Notes under the pieces: model-generated | The model's database searches: none | Seen by the model: only the letters and a program-made list of their open reading frames with translations | What the model was told of the DNA's origin: nothing | Made by a program: the position numbers and the translations under genes | NCBI GenBank assembly: GCA_022822445.1 | Contig: JAJEBR010000068.1 | Span: 1 to 64,000, forward strand | DNA from: Gemmatimonadota bacterium | GTDB lineage: Bacteria; Gemmatimonadota; Gemmatimonadetes; Longimicrobiales; Gaopeijiaceae | DNA: 64,000 bases | Reading direction: 5' to 3' | Shown here: positions 36,524 to 45,073 of the stretch, one piece after another | Numbering within the stretch: the first letter of the stretch is position 1 | Layout: each line of letters begins with the position of its first letter

Positions 36524-36536
36524 AGAAAACATGACA
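36498..36536 (+). repeat. 39-bp ank-start junction element, copy 4
   Basis: TGTCAACTCCGCTTGGCAGA, then AGGTAAAGAAAACATGACA. It joins the end of ank4 to the ATG of ank5 (36531). The ank5-proximal half is also close to the lone element at 6785-6802. Confidence 0.85.
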
Positions 36537-39500
36537 CGCGGCAATTCGTTGACGCCATCCGCCAGCGCCATCACACCCCTGGTCGTCCTCTTTGCCGCAG
36601 CGTGCGTCGGCGGCCCAGCGGCGAGTCCACCAGCCACGTCCTTGTCCCCTACGGGCGCTCCCGTCCCCACCACAACCCCCACCCCGCCAGGTCCACCCCC
36701 TCCCCCGGCGTCCTCCACCGCTTCGGCGAGCACCCCACCCACCTGCGACGACTGGAACGGCTGGAACTTCTTCGCATCCGCTTCGGCGGACCTCGTCCAG
36801 GAGTGCCTCCAGGCGGGTGCGCCTGCCCACGATCCTTCACAGCAGACTCCGGCCATATTCAGGGCAGCAGCCATGGCAACCGATCCCCGCGTCATCCACC
36901 TTCTTGTCGACGCCGGCGCGGATCTCGATGCCGCGCTGGGCCAGGGAATCAGGCGCACCGGGTACCGGCACGGCTACACACCCTTGCACACGGCGGCGGC
37001 GTTGAACCCGACCCCTGGCATCATCGACGCGCTCGTATCGGCCGGGGCCGACCCGAACGCACGCGACCGGGAGGGCTCAACCCCCCTTCACACGGCCTGG
37101 ACGAACCCCAACCCCGCTGTCGTCCGCGCCCTGCTCCGGACCGGCGCCGACCCGCTCGCGCGCGACGAGCGCGGCCGGGCCGCGGACCCCACCAACTGCA
37201 TGAACTGGACCACGGCGGCGTTCGCCCGGCTTTCCCTCCCCGACGACTTCCGTCGTTGCCTGGCACTCGGTGAAGACATCCAGGCCTACGACAGCGACGG
37301 CGACACCCCACTCCACCTGGCTGCGGAGGTCGAGAATGCGGAGGCACTGAGGATCCTGCTGGAGGCCGGCGCCGATCTGTCCGCGCGCAACAACGCGGGC
37401 GCGACCCCGCTGCACATGGCTGCCACGAACGAGAGCACCGAGATCCTCACGCTGTTGCTGGACGCCGGGGCAGACACCGACGCCGGAGCAGGCAGCTTCG
37501 GCCCTCCCCTGTTGTCCGCCATCGTCAACCGGCGAGGATTCCGCAGGGGGCCGATGAACGAGGCCGCGGTCAACGCCCTCCTGGAGGCGGGCGCCGACGT
37601 CAACGCCGCCGATTCCGCCGGCAACACTCCGCTGCTGGCAAGCATGGATCCCGACCGCCGCGCGGGACTCCTCGATGACCTTCCTGTGCGACTGCTGTCG
37701 CTCGGCGCGGATCCCGATCTGCCGGACAGCCAGGGCCGCTCCCCGCTGTACGCGGCGGGCGCCGCCGAGGGACCGGAGGTGGTCCAAGCCTTGCTCGCGG
37801 CCGGCGCCGACCCGCAGGTGCGGACCAACGACGGTGCGTCCCCGCTTCATGCCGCGGCCGCGTCGGGAAGGCCCGAAGTCATCACGCTCCTGGCCGGCAT
37901 CGGCCTGGATCCGGACGTGCGAACCGACGACGGCGTCGTGCCGCTGCACCTTGCAGTCGAGAGGAACAACACCAATCGAGGCCAATCGATGACGGTGCAG
38001 ATCGAAGGGGAGAGGCCCTCCTGGATGTTGGCCGAAGGGGAGCAGCCCCCCTGGGTCCTGCGCACGCTCGCGCTGCTGGAGGCGGGCGCCGATCCCCACG
38101 CACGCAACGCTGAGGGCGACACACCACTGCACCTGTCCGTGTGGCACGGCGACTCCACCCTGGTTGCCGCTTTCGTTCAGGCCGGGGCGGATGTGCACGC
38201 CCTGAACGACCAGGGACAGACCCCGCTTCACAGGGCCCGCGCCTGGGACAGCCGTCCCGCCGTGCGGGCCCTCCTCCGCCTCGGGGCGGACCCGGATGCG
38301 CGGGACAACGCCGGGCTGGCCGCCGATCCCATCTGCTGGGGCGCAGGGCCCGTGTACCGGTGGCAGTTTCTCGCCCGGTCGCCGGCCGAGAGTGTGCGCG
38401 GATGTCTGGAGACGGGGATCGCGGTCGACTCGCGCGATGCGGACGGCGCGACATTCCTTGCTCGCATGGTATCGGCAATGGACTGCTGCGCCGACTTCGA
38501 GAACGTCCTGGCCGCATTCGTGGAGGCTGGCGCGGACGTGAATGCGCGGGACAATGACGGCAGGACCTCTCTACATCGCGCCATCAACGGGCGTGGCGAG
38601 CGGTCGGCGCGGGCCAGCGTGATATCGGCACTGCTTGACGCGGGAGCCGACCCCAACGCGCGCGACTCGCAGGGCTCGACGCCGTTGCACACCGCAGCCG
38701 CGGAGTGGTCGGAAGCGAGTGCTCCGGTGCCCCTGCTGGCCGCGGCCGGCGCCGACCTCAACGCCCGCAACGGCGCCGGAGAGACTCCGCTCCATGTCGC
38801 CCTGCGCGGTGGTGTGCTCGGTGACGATGTTGCCTTGGTGCGCACCCTGCTCGAGTTCGGAGCCGATCCGATGGCCCGGGACAGTGCAGGAAACGCGGCC
38901 GATCCGGTTTCCTGCGAAGGCTGGGGCAACCGGAGCTTTTTCGCTCTCGCAGACGCTGCTATCGTGGCCGGCTGCATTGACGGTGGAGCAAGCGTCCTGG
39001 TCAGTCCCGACAGATTCGGCCTTGTGCTGCCTCCGCTCCATGCAGCCGGCGCGGCGCGCGACCCCGAGGTCATCTCCGTTCTCCTGGCCGCCGGTGCCGA
39101 CGTACATCAGCGCGACGAATTCTACGGATACACACCCCTCCACCTGGCCGCCGAGAGAGGTACGGCGGCGGTGGTGCGGGCGCTGTTGGAAGCCGGCGCG
39201 GAGGCCGACGCGTGGGCGACGGGCTTCGCTACCGACTGGGGTTGGAGCTGGACTCCGCTGCACCTGGCCGCCAGATCGAACCCGGACCCCGATGTCGTGA
39301 CGGCCCTGGTGGAGGCGGGCGCCGACCTCCATGCGCCCGGCGGCGAAAGCTACCGCCGCGGCAATACCCCCCTTCACTACGCGGGCGAGAACCCGAATCC
39401 CGCCGTCGCCGCTGCCCTGCTGGATGCCGGCGCCGACGCACATGTCCAGGCGCAGGGTGGCCGCACCCCCCTTCACGAAGCGGCCGCCAACGCTACCAAC

Positions 39501-40019
39501 CCCGCAGTGATCGAACTCCTCGTCGCGGCCGGTGCCGACGTGAACGCCCGGGACGCTTCCGGCTACACACCCCTGCACTCGGCCGCCTGGTACAACCCTC
39601 GCCCGGAGATCGCGACCGCGCTCCTCGCCGCCGGAGCCGACGTGAACGCCCGGCACCCCGACGGGTACGTCCCCTCCGGCCTTCCGGGCGACGACCAAAC
39701 ACCGCTGTTCATGGCGGTATACCGCGGCGGTGCGTTCATCGGCGGCCAACCCATGCCCACGAGGCACAGTGTCTCCGTCGTCGAGGTGCTGGTGCGCGCC
39801 GGGGCGGACCTCGAACAGACGGACAACTCCGGCCTCACACCGCTGCACGCGGCCGCACGCTGGACTCCCGCCGCCTACCCCCTGCTCCTCCGCCTTGGCG
39901 CCGACCCGAACGCCCGCGACGCCGACGGCAAGACCCCGCTGGATTATGCCGTGGAAAACCGGTCGCTGGAAGGGCTGCCCGAGGTGCGGCGGCTGCGCGA
40001 GGCCATGCGGGGCCGCTGA
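36531..40019 (+). CDS. Giant exported ankyrin-repeat lipoprotein 5
   Basis: The product has 1162 residues. The leader ends F-A-A-A-C, followed by a long Pro/Ser/Thr tether (about residues 26-68) before cap 1 (C-D-D-W). Other caps are C-M-N-W, C-W-G-A and C-E-G-W. About 25-28 ankyrin repeats follow. It resembles ank1 more than ank2-4 (shared A-T-G-F-A-T-D-W-G-W-S-W and the C-terminal E-G-L-P-E-V-R-R-L-R-E-A), so the array reads A-B-C-C'-A'. It ends 22 bp before the convergent end of qhpA. The tether suggests a lipid-anchored repeat domain held away from the membrane. Confidence 0.9.
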   Translation: MTRGNSLTPSASAITPLVVLFAAACVGGPAASPPATSLSPTGAPVPTTTPTPPGPPPPPASSTASASTPPTCDDWNGWNFFASASADLVQECLQAGAPAHDPSQQTPAIFRAAAMATDPRVIHLLVDAGADLDAALGQGIRRTGYRHGYTPLHTAAALNPTPGIIDALVSAGADPNARDREGSTPLHTAWTNPNPAVVRALLRTGADPLARDERGRAADPTNCMNWTTAAFARLSLPDDFRRCLALGEDIQAYDSDGDTPLHLAAEVENAEALRILLEAGADLSARNNAGATPLHMAATNESTEILTLLLDAGADTDAGAGSFGPPLLSAIVNRRGFRRGPMNEAAVNALLEAGADVNAADSAGNTPLLASMDPDRRAGLLDDLPVRLLSLGADPDLPDSQGRSPLYAAGAAEGPEVVQALLAAGADPQVRTNDGASPLHAAAASGRPEVITLLAGIGLDPDVRTDDGVVPLHLAVERNNTNRGQSMTVQIEGERPSWMLAEGEQPPWVLRTLALLEAGADPHARNAEGDTPLHLSVWHGDSTLVAAFVQAGADVHALNDQGQTPLHRARAWDSRPAVRALLRLGADPDARDNAGLAADPICWGAGPVYRWQFLARSPAESVRGCLETGIAVDSRDADGATFLARMVSAMDCCADFENVLAAFVEAGADVNARDNDGRTSLHRAINGRGERSARASVISALLDAGADPNARDSQGSTPLHTAAAEWSEASAPVPLLAAAGADLNARNGAGETPLHVALRGGVLGDDVALVRTLLEFGADPMARDSAGNAADPVSCEGWGNRSFFALADAAIVAGCIDGGASVLVSPDRFGLVLPPLHAAGAARDPEVISVLLAAGADVHQRDEFYGYTPLHLAAERGTAAVVRALLEAGAEADAWATGFATDWGWSWTPLHLAARSNPDPDVVTALVEAGADLHAPGGESYRRGNTPLHYAGENPNPAVAAALLDAGADAHVQAQGGRTPLHEAAANATNPAVIELLVAAGADVNARDASGYTPLHSAAWYNPRPEIATALLAAGADVNARHPDGYVPSGLPGDDQTPLFMAVYRGGAFIGGQPMPTRHSVSVVEVLVRAGADLEQTDNSGLTPLHAAARWTPAAYPLLLRLGADPNARDADGKTPLDYAVENRSLEGLPEVRRLREAMRGR

Positions 40020-40041
40020 GAGACTCTGGCGCTGAGGAACT

Positions 40042-41754
40042 CTAACTGCCGTCCGTCCGCCTCGGCAGCACCAGCGTGATGTCCCCGATCCGCCACGGCT
40101 CCCACCTCATGTACAACGGCACGGTCACGATCAGGTGGGCCCGTCCCCGCACCTCCTCGCCGTCCGGGCCGCGCCACGTCGCGACCACCCACACGTCGCC
40201 GATGTTGTTGCGCATGCCGGTGCGCTCCGGGTTGGGGCCGTCGATCGCGGGATGGAAGAGGCCGCCCTCGTCCAGCGTCCCGATGTACTCGATGTCGTCG
40301 TCGTCGAAGACCGCGGCGTATTCCTCGACGCTCCAGGTCACGTCGACGTGGCCGAGCGGCAGGTCGTCCCCGGTTTCGGGATCTCCATCGGGGCCGTTGC
40401 TGTACGCGGTCACCTCGAACTGGGCGAATCCCTTTGGGAAGTTCCCGCCGCCCACCCGCGCCATCCCCGCCTCGGGTGTCACCGCGATCCGGTCGATGGT
40501 TTCGTAGACGGTGAGCGCCCCCGGGACAGGCTGGCCGGCCAGGAACACATCCCGGGCGCCCGCTGCGGCATCCTCGGCCGCCGCCACCTCTACCGTGAAC
40601 CGGTCCGACCCGCTCTCCACGACGCGCACGAGCTCCACACCGGGTCCCAGATCGACATCGTCGGGGCCCAGCCCCTCGGCCAGGTTCACCCCGTGGACGG
40701 TCACGGTCGCCGTGGTACCGGCACGCACCGCCACCGGATGCAGTCCCAGCAGCACCGGGCCGTTCGCCCGCACCATCTTCACATCGGGCCCGAACTCGTC
40801 GTACGCGCCCATGAACCAGCGCCCGTTGATCTCGTTCCAGCCGCGCTCGACCATCATCACCTCGCGCAGCGCGGTCTCCTCGTCCCCGCCGACGAAGGAG
40901 CGGCCGCGCCACTGGTAGCCGGTGTAAACGATCGACCGGCCGTCGCGCTCGATCCGCTCGCCCGTGCGCACATACTCGTAGCGGAGCTGGGTAATGAAGC
41001 TGGACGCGTCGGCGCCCTCTGCGATCTCGACCGTGCCGTAGATGGGTCCGAACCCCGGATCGTGACCGCTCAGCGCCCAGGTCCCCGCGATGCCGGGCGG
41101 CCGCTTCGTCGCCGACCAGGCCGTCCACTCGGGAGTCACAAGCGGGAACTCGCCCGACAGGTGGCGCACCGCGGCGTCCTTCGGATGGCCGGAACTCCCT
41201 CCGAACCGCATGAACCCCTGGCCGTCGGACAGCGGGTAGTAGCCCCGGTGCGTCGCCATCAGCAGGTCCCACTCCTCCCGGGTCCGACGCTGGGTGATGA
41301 CCCGCCCCATGGAGTGGCACTGGCTGCAGGTGTCCTCCACATCCTCATCCGGCTCGTAGCTCCAGTCGATCAGCCGCCGCTCGACCTCGAAGCGCCCCGG
41401 CCTCAGCTCCTCCGGCGCGATCCCGTGGTTGTCGGACAGGTAGCGGACGATGTCGCGCGCCACCACCGGATCCAGCTCCACGTTGTTGAGCGTCACCATG
41501 CGCCGGATCGACTGCTGCCATCCCTCCGGAGTCTTCCGCATGTACGAGATGCGGGTCATCATGCCGTCGTCGTCGACCGCATGGCAGCGCTGGCAGGCGT
41601 CGATGACGGTCTCGTTCACAACGGGGATGCCCTCGTCGTCGTCATCGTCGCCGTTCTGCTGGGCGGCAGTGGGGGCGGGGATGGTGAGGGAGAGGAGGAG
41701 CGCAGTGGACAGCCCCGCCAGCGCCTTGGCCAAGGTGGATGCAAGGGGTCTCAT
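40042..41754 (-). CDS. qhpA: Quinohemoprotein amine dehydrogenase alpha subunit (diheme)
   Basis: The product has 570 residues. A signal peptide (about 1-31, ending P-T-A-A-Q) precedes an acidic run and two c-type haem sites, C54-Q-R-C57-H58 and C143-S-Q-C146-H147. The remaining about 400 residues are beta-rich, with Ig-like segments (for example V-H-G-V-N-L-A-E-G-L), as in the alpha subunit of the known enzyme, where they support the beta-gamma core. Electrons from the quinone in the gamma subunit pass through these haems to a periplasmic acceptor. The gene meets ank5 tail to tail and is 17.4 kb from qhpD, although both are on the minus strand. Confidence 0.9.
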   Translation of the reverse strand: MRPLASTLAKALAGLSTALLLSLTIPAPTAAQQNGDDDDDEGIPVVNETVIDACQRCHAVDDDGMMTRISYMRKTPEGWQQSIRRMVTLNNVELDPVVARDIVRYLSDNHGIAPEELRPGRFEVERRLIDWSYEPDEDVEDTCSQCHSMGRVITQRRTREEWDLLMATHRGYYPLSDGQGFMRFGGSSGHPKDAAVRHLSGEFPLVTPEWTAWSATKRPPGIAGTWALSGHDPGFGPIYGTVEIAEGADASSFITQLRYEYVRTGERIERDGRSIVYTGYQWRGRSFVGGDEETALREVMMVERGWNEINGRWFMGAYDEFGPDVKMVRANGPVLLGLHPVAVRAGTTATVTVHGVNLAEGLGPDDVDLGPGVELVRVVESGSDRFTVEVAAAEDAAAGARDVFLAGQPVPGALTVYETIDRIAVTPEAGMARVGGGNFPKGFAQFEVTAYSNGPDGDPETGDDLPLGHVDVTWSVEEYAAVFDDDDIEYIGTLDEGGLFHPAIDGPNPERTGMRNNIGDVWVVATWRGPDGEEVRGRAHLIVTVPLYMRWEPWRIGDITLVLPRRTDGS

Positions 41755-41922
41755 CCGGTCGATTCCCCCCCTTTCGAGGATCGAGATTGTCGCGGTCTGA
41801 CCTTCAGGTGACGGTTTGATTTAGTACCTCGGTCGAGGGTGCGCCAGAGCGGGGGTCGCAGTGGTAAGCGGGCAGGGCTCAGCCGAGTCGCCAATTCACC
41901 TGCCCGCGCCCCCGGCCCCTCG

Positions 41923-42246
41923 CTACCGGGCCTGCGCTCCCTGGATCAGCGCCTTCAACTCCCTGAATCCCTCGTCCATCCTCGTGCTCAGGCGAGTCTC
42001 CACACGATCGAGGCGCTTCTCCAACCTGGCGACCTCCCGAACCATTCGATCGGTAACCCTGTCCTCGACACGACCAATCCGGTCCTCAATGTGTCTGAAG
42101 TCGTTTTCCTTCAGGCGGTCATAGAGGTCATCAGCTGCCGCTCTTGACGTCTTTGCGCTCCACCAGGTCGCCCCGACGGCCGCCACAATCATTGCAACCA
42201 CGACTCCTACAACTGCGCCAAGAGTCTCCCACCACTGGACGCTCAT
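41923..42246 (-). CDS. Small membrane-anchored coiled-coil protein
   Basis: The product has 107 residues, with AGGAGA just before the ATG at 42246. One transmembrane helix (about residues 7-28, V-V-G-V-V-V-A-M-I-V-A-A-V-G-A) is followed by a charged, heptad-like helix to the end (I-E-D-R-I-G-R-V-E-D-R, A-R-L-E-K-R-L-D-R-V-E). This resembles small apolipoprotein-like or DUF1640-type coiled-coil proteins. It lies between qhpG and qhpA on the same strand. I do not know of a counterpart in characterised qhp operons, so a link to the dehydrogenase is only positional. Confidence 0.7.
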   Translation of the reverse strand: MSVQWWETLGAVVGVVVAMIVAAVGATWWSAKTSRAAADDLYDRLKENDFRHIEDRIGRVEDRVTDRMVREVARLEKRLDRVETRLSTRMDEGFRELKALIQGAQAR

Positions 42247-42364
42247 GGTTCTCTCCTACCGGGTTTCCCCACATTCCGTATTCTTGTGTGACATTGGTTG
42301 TATCAACTTGCAGAGCGCTACGATAATACGGTTTGTGGCAAACAGCAATGATGATGCATCCAGT

Positions 42365-44026
42365 TCACCTACCTCCCCCCGGCAGCAGCACCCCATCCGC
42401 AACGAGCAGGGCGATTACGCTGATGAAGTTGCCCAGGTCCACCGGGGGCAGATCCTCGCGGGCGGCCCATTCGTGGTACGACTCGTAGAGGGCGCCGGGG
42501 TTCGCGCACCCGGGGGCGAGGTGCACGACTCGCAGGAGGTCGACGTCACGAAAGTAGCGGACGCCGCCGGGGAAGCGCGGGGTGACGAGGGCCGGAGCCA
42601 TCCGGATCCGGTTGCCGATGACGAGGGGGCTCTCGATGGTCTCGCGGGATCCGATCCGCAGGCGGCCGGAGCCGAGCCGCAACGCGTGAAAGGCCGCCCG
42701 GACCTCAACGTCGTCGCGGAGTTCCTCGGCGCCCGGACCGTCGGGTGAATTGGCCTCGGCTCCGTCCTCGGGCCGGTCGGCGAGCCAGCGGGCACGCTTT
42801 AGCCAGAAGCCCTCCGTGTCCCCCGTGCTCGCCGTCTCCCCCGTGCCGCCCGGCCCTGTCCCCGAGACCTGATTGGCGAGACCTTCCCGCAGCGACCCGT
42901 ACATCGCGCGCTCCCGTCGGCTGAAGAAGGCCGCCGCGGTGTCCGCCAGCTCCGGCGTGCGGATCGCCGTGTTGACTGCGACGGCCGCGAGCCACGCCGA
43001 CGCCAGCGCCTTCTTCACCCCGTAGGACGACATCGGATCGGCGAAGGAGGCGGCATCGCCCACCATGAGCGCCCGTCCGGGGGCAAACTCCGACGAGGTG
43101 TACATCGATGCGGTCACCGCCCATGCGTCGCCGGCGGGTTCGGCGGGGTCGGTGATGGAGGACATGAGGGCAGTGTCGGCGATCTCGGCCTCGAAGGCAG
43201 TCGAGAGGTCGCCTGCGCCTTCCATCACAGCCTGGAGGCGAGGGTCCACCATCACCGCCACATGGCGTTCCTCGTTCGAGGTCGGCACCGACCACGCCCA
43301 TCCGCGCTCATAGCTCTCCACCAGGGCGTGCGTCGGCTCGACATTGTCCCAGCCGCCGTCCTTCCGGTACCGCCGCACCACCGCGAGCGTCGGCGCGTCG
43401 GACTCCATGACCCGGTAACGCCGCGCGAGCACCCCCGCCCGCCCCGTGCAGTCCAGCACCCAACCCGGGACGATCTTCGCGCGTCCCCCGCCATCCAGCA
43501 CGGCCTCGACCCGCCACCCCTCCCCCCCACCATCCTGCCGCGGCATCCGCGCCACGCCCCCCACGATCTCCGCCCCGGCCTCCACCGCCGCCTCACGCAG
43601 CACCCGATCGAACCTGGACCGCAGCACATGGAACCCGGTAGCGCCCCCCGCGAAGTCGTCGCGGCGGCCCTCTCCGCCCCAGAGCGCCGTGTTCCCCGTG
43701 TTGGCGAGGAAACCCCCCGCCTCCACCACCCCCAGCAACCCCGTCGCGGCGAGAATCTTGCGCGTGCTGGGCGGCAACGACTCGGCGAGCGACTGCGCTG
43801 CCGGCGCGTGTCCCGGCTTCGGCCGTGCGCCACCGCTTCCCCCGCCCATACCAACCGGGTTCGGCCCACGCCCGCTTTCCCTACCCCCGCCCCACCCCCG
43901 TCCCCCACCCCCACCCACCGCACGCTCCACCACCACGACCTCCAACCCCCACTGCGCGAGCAGCCGCGCAGCGGCCGCCCCCGCGGGACCGCCGCCCAGA
44001 ATGAGGACCTGGGGTTCCGTGTTCAT
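42365..44026 (-). CDS. qhpG: FAD-dependent monooxygenase, QhpG type
   Basis: The product has 553 residues from the ATG at 44026; an in-frame ATG at 44038 is also possible, and neither has a clear ribosome site. The N-terminal Rossmann motif is G-G-G-P-A-G (11-16) with acidic Glu35 ending the second strand. E-S-L-P-P-S-T-R-K follows, then a G-D-A-A-S-F-A-D-P-M-S FAD-pyrophosphate motif. These mark the tryptophan-halogenase/QhpG group of flavoproteins. In the known system QhpG hydroxylates the gamma-subunit tryptophan that becomes tryptophylquinone. Location next to qhpA supports this role. A roughly 37-residue Gly/Pro-rich insertion (about 38-75) breaks the usual spacing after Glu35. A general halogenase-like oxidoreductase is the alternative. 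Confidence 0.8.
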   Translation of the reverse strand: MNTEPQVLILGGGPAGAAAARLLAQWGLEVVVVERAVGGGGGRGWGGGRESGRGPNPVGMGGGSGGARPKPGHAPAAQSLAESLPPSTRKILAATGLLGVVEAGGFLANTGNTALWGGEGRRDDFAGGATGFHVLRSRFDRVLREAAVEAGAEIVGGVARMPRQDGGGEGWRVEAVLDGGGRAKIVPGWVLDCTGRAGVLARRYRVMESDAPTLAVVRRYRKDGGWDNVEPTHALVESYERGWAWSVPTSNEERHVAVMVDPRLQAVMEGAGDLSTAFEAEIADTALMSSITDPAEPAGDAWAVTASMYTSSEFAPGRALMVGDAASFADPMSSYGVKKALASAWLAAVAVNTAIRTPELADTAAAFFSRRERAMYGSLREGLANQVSGTGPGGTGETASTGDTEGFWLKRARWLADRPEDGAEANSPDGPGAEELRDDVEVRAAFHALRLGSGRLRIGSRETIESPLVIGNRIRMAPALVTPRFPGGVRYFRDVDLLRVVHLAPGCANPGALYESYHEWAAREDLPPVDLGNFISVIALLVADGVLLPGGGR

Positions 44027-44120
44027 GCCGCCCAACATGCCACGGGCGTGCCCACTGACGCGAGTCGTTGGCGGCCCGTTGTTTCGCTTCCTTCCACTGA
44101 CTTGACTTGAGTCACCATAA

Positions 44121-44142
44121 TGACTAGTCTGCTAACTAGTCA
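44121..44142. promoter_or_regulatory. Operator-like inverted repeat before phd-vapC 1
   Basis: TGACTAGT (44121-44128) and ACTAGTCA (44135-44142) are perfect inverted repeats around a 6-bp spacer, 39 bp before the antitoxin start. Such sites are usual for Phd-type autoregulation. Confidence 0.65.
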
Positions 44143-44181
44143 GATCATTCAACCACCCCGAATCCCCACCTCGGAGCCTCC

Positions 44182-44439
44182 ATGCCCAAAGTCTGGCAGG
44201 TTCAGGAAGCCAAGGCCCGCTTCAGCGAAATGCTCGAAGCGGCGATGGACGAGGGGCCCCAGCTCGTGACCAAGCGGGGCGTGGAAGCGGCAGTACTCGT
44301 CCAGATCGACGAGTGGCGCAGGCTCCGGGAGCTGGCCCGGCGGGACGTTAAGGAACTCCTCCTGGCTCCGGAGGCCCGGACGCAGCAACTCGCACCGCGC
44401 CGCCCGAGCCATCGGCACCGCGAGGCTCCACCCCTCTAA
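44182..44439 (+). CDS. Phd/YefM-type antitoxin
   Basis: The product has 85 residues with GGAG 5 bp before the ATG. The N-terminal half has the Phd fold pattern: V-Q-E-A-K-A-R-F-S-E-M-L, then P-Q-L-V-T-K-R-G-V-E-A-A-V-L-V, then W-R-R-L. It should dimerise, bind the palindrome upstream and neutralise the toxin encoded 25 bp downstream. The C-terminal about 25 residues are Arg/Pro-rich and lack the usual acidic toxin-binding tail, so this end may have changed by a frameshift. Confidence 0.8.
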   Translation: MPKVWQVQEAKARFSEMLEAAMDEGPQLVTKRGVEAAVLVQIDEWRRLRELARRDVKELLLAPEARTQQLAPRRPSHRHREAPPL

Positions 44440-44464
44440 GCGGCAACCCACGGAGCCCGTTTCC

Positions 44465-44869
44465 ATGTACCTCCTCGACACCGGCGTCGTATCGGAAATC
44501 CGCCGGCCGCAACCGCACCCGTCACTGGCGCGGTGGATCGCCGAGGTGCCGTCCGACCAGCTCTTCGTCTCGGCCGTCACGGTGGGCGAAATCCAGGCCG
44601 GAATCCAGAACGTGCGGGACTGGGACCGGCGTAGCGCCACCGAACTGGAGGTGTGGCTGGACGCCGTCGTCGAGTCCGGCGCGGTCCTGCCGATGGACGC
44701 GGAGTGCCTGCGGGAGCGGGCGCGGATTCAGCACCGGGGGCCACGCAGCCTGCGGACCGTCGCAATGATCGGGGCCACCGCCAGAGTTCATCAGTTGACG
44801 GTCGTGACCCGTGATGTCCAGGCCTTCCGCCAATTCGGCGTCACCTGCGTGAGTCCATTCGACTCCTGA
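44465..44869 (+). CDS. PIN-domain toxin (VapC/FitB-like)
   Basis: The product has 134 residues. The start M-Y-L-L-D-T-G-V-V-S-E-I carries the first catalytic Asp. V-T-V-G-E-I-Q-A-G provides the conserved Glu, and acidic residues in M-D-A-E and T-R-D-V-Q complete the metal site. This is the FitB/VapC order, an RNA-cleaving PIN toxin. It is paired with the Phd antitoxin upstream. Confidence 0.87.
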   Translation: MYLLDTGVVSEIRRPQPHPSLARWIAEVPSDQLFVSAVTVGEIQAGIQNVRDWDRRSATELEVWLDAVVESGAVLPMDAECLRERARIQHRGPRSLRTVAMIGATARVHQLTVVTRDVQAFRQFGVTCVSPFDS

Positions 44870-44914
44870 GTCAGGCGCTCGCCTGCGGAGGCCGCGTCGT
44901 GCCGGCCTTGCAGC

Positions 44915-45073
44915 TCAACCGGTCGAAGGTGGCGAAGAGCCGCTGGTCCCCAGCAGATCCCGGACCTGCCGTACCAGCGCTCCTGCACGCCCCTCACCGC
45001 TCATGCTCCTGAGGGTCAGGATGTCACGCTCGGCAGCCTCCAGCAGCACCTGCGCGCACTTCGGATCGCTCAT
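44915..45073 (-). pseudogene. HEPN-like fragment downstream of the MNT gene
   Basis: This 52-residue frame starts at 45073 and overlaps the MNT stop (ATGA), the usual MNT-HEPN coupling. The start S-D-P-K-C-A-Q-V-L-L-E-A-A-E-R-D resembles the first helix of HEPN toxins. The frame then ends early, without the R-x4-6-H motif, where HEPN proteins normally have about 110-130 residues. It is therefore probably a truncated, inactive toxin remnant. Confidence 0.45.

Noticed and set aside
22779-36536. The 39-bp elements considered as recombination sites of an integron or transposon ends.
   Set aside because: No integrase or transposase is nearby and the elements are explained at least partly by gene duplication; kept only as a junction repeat.
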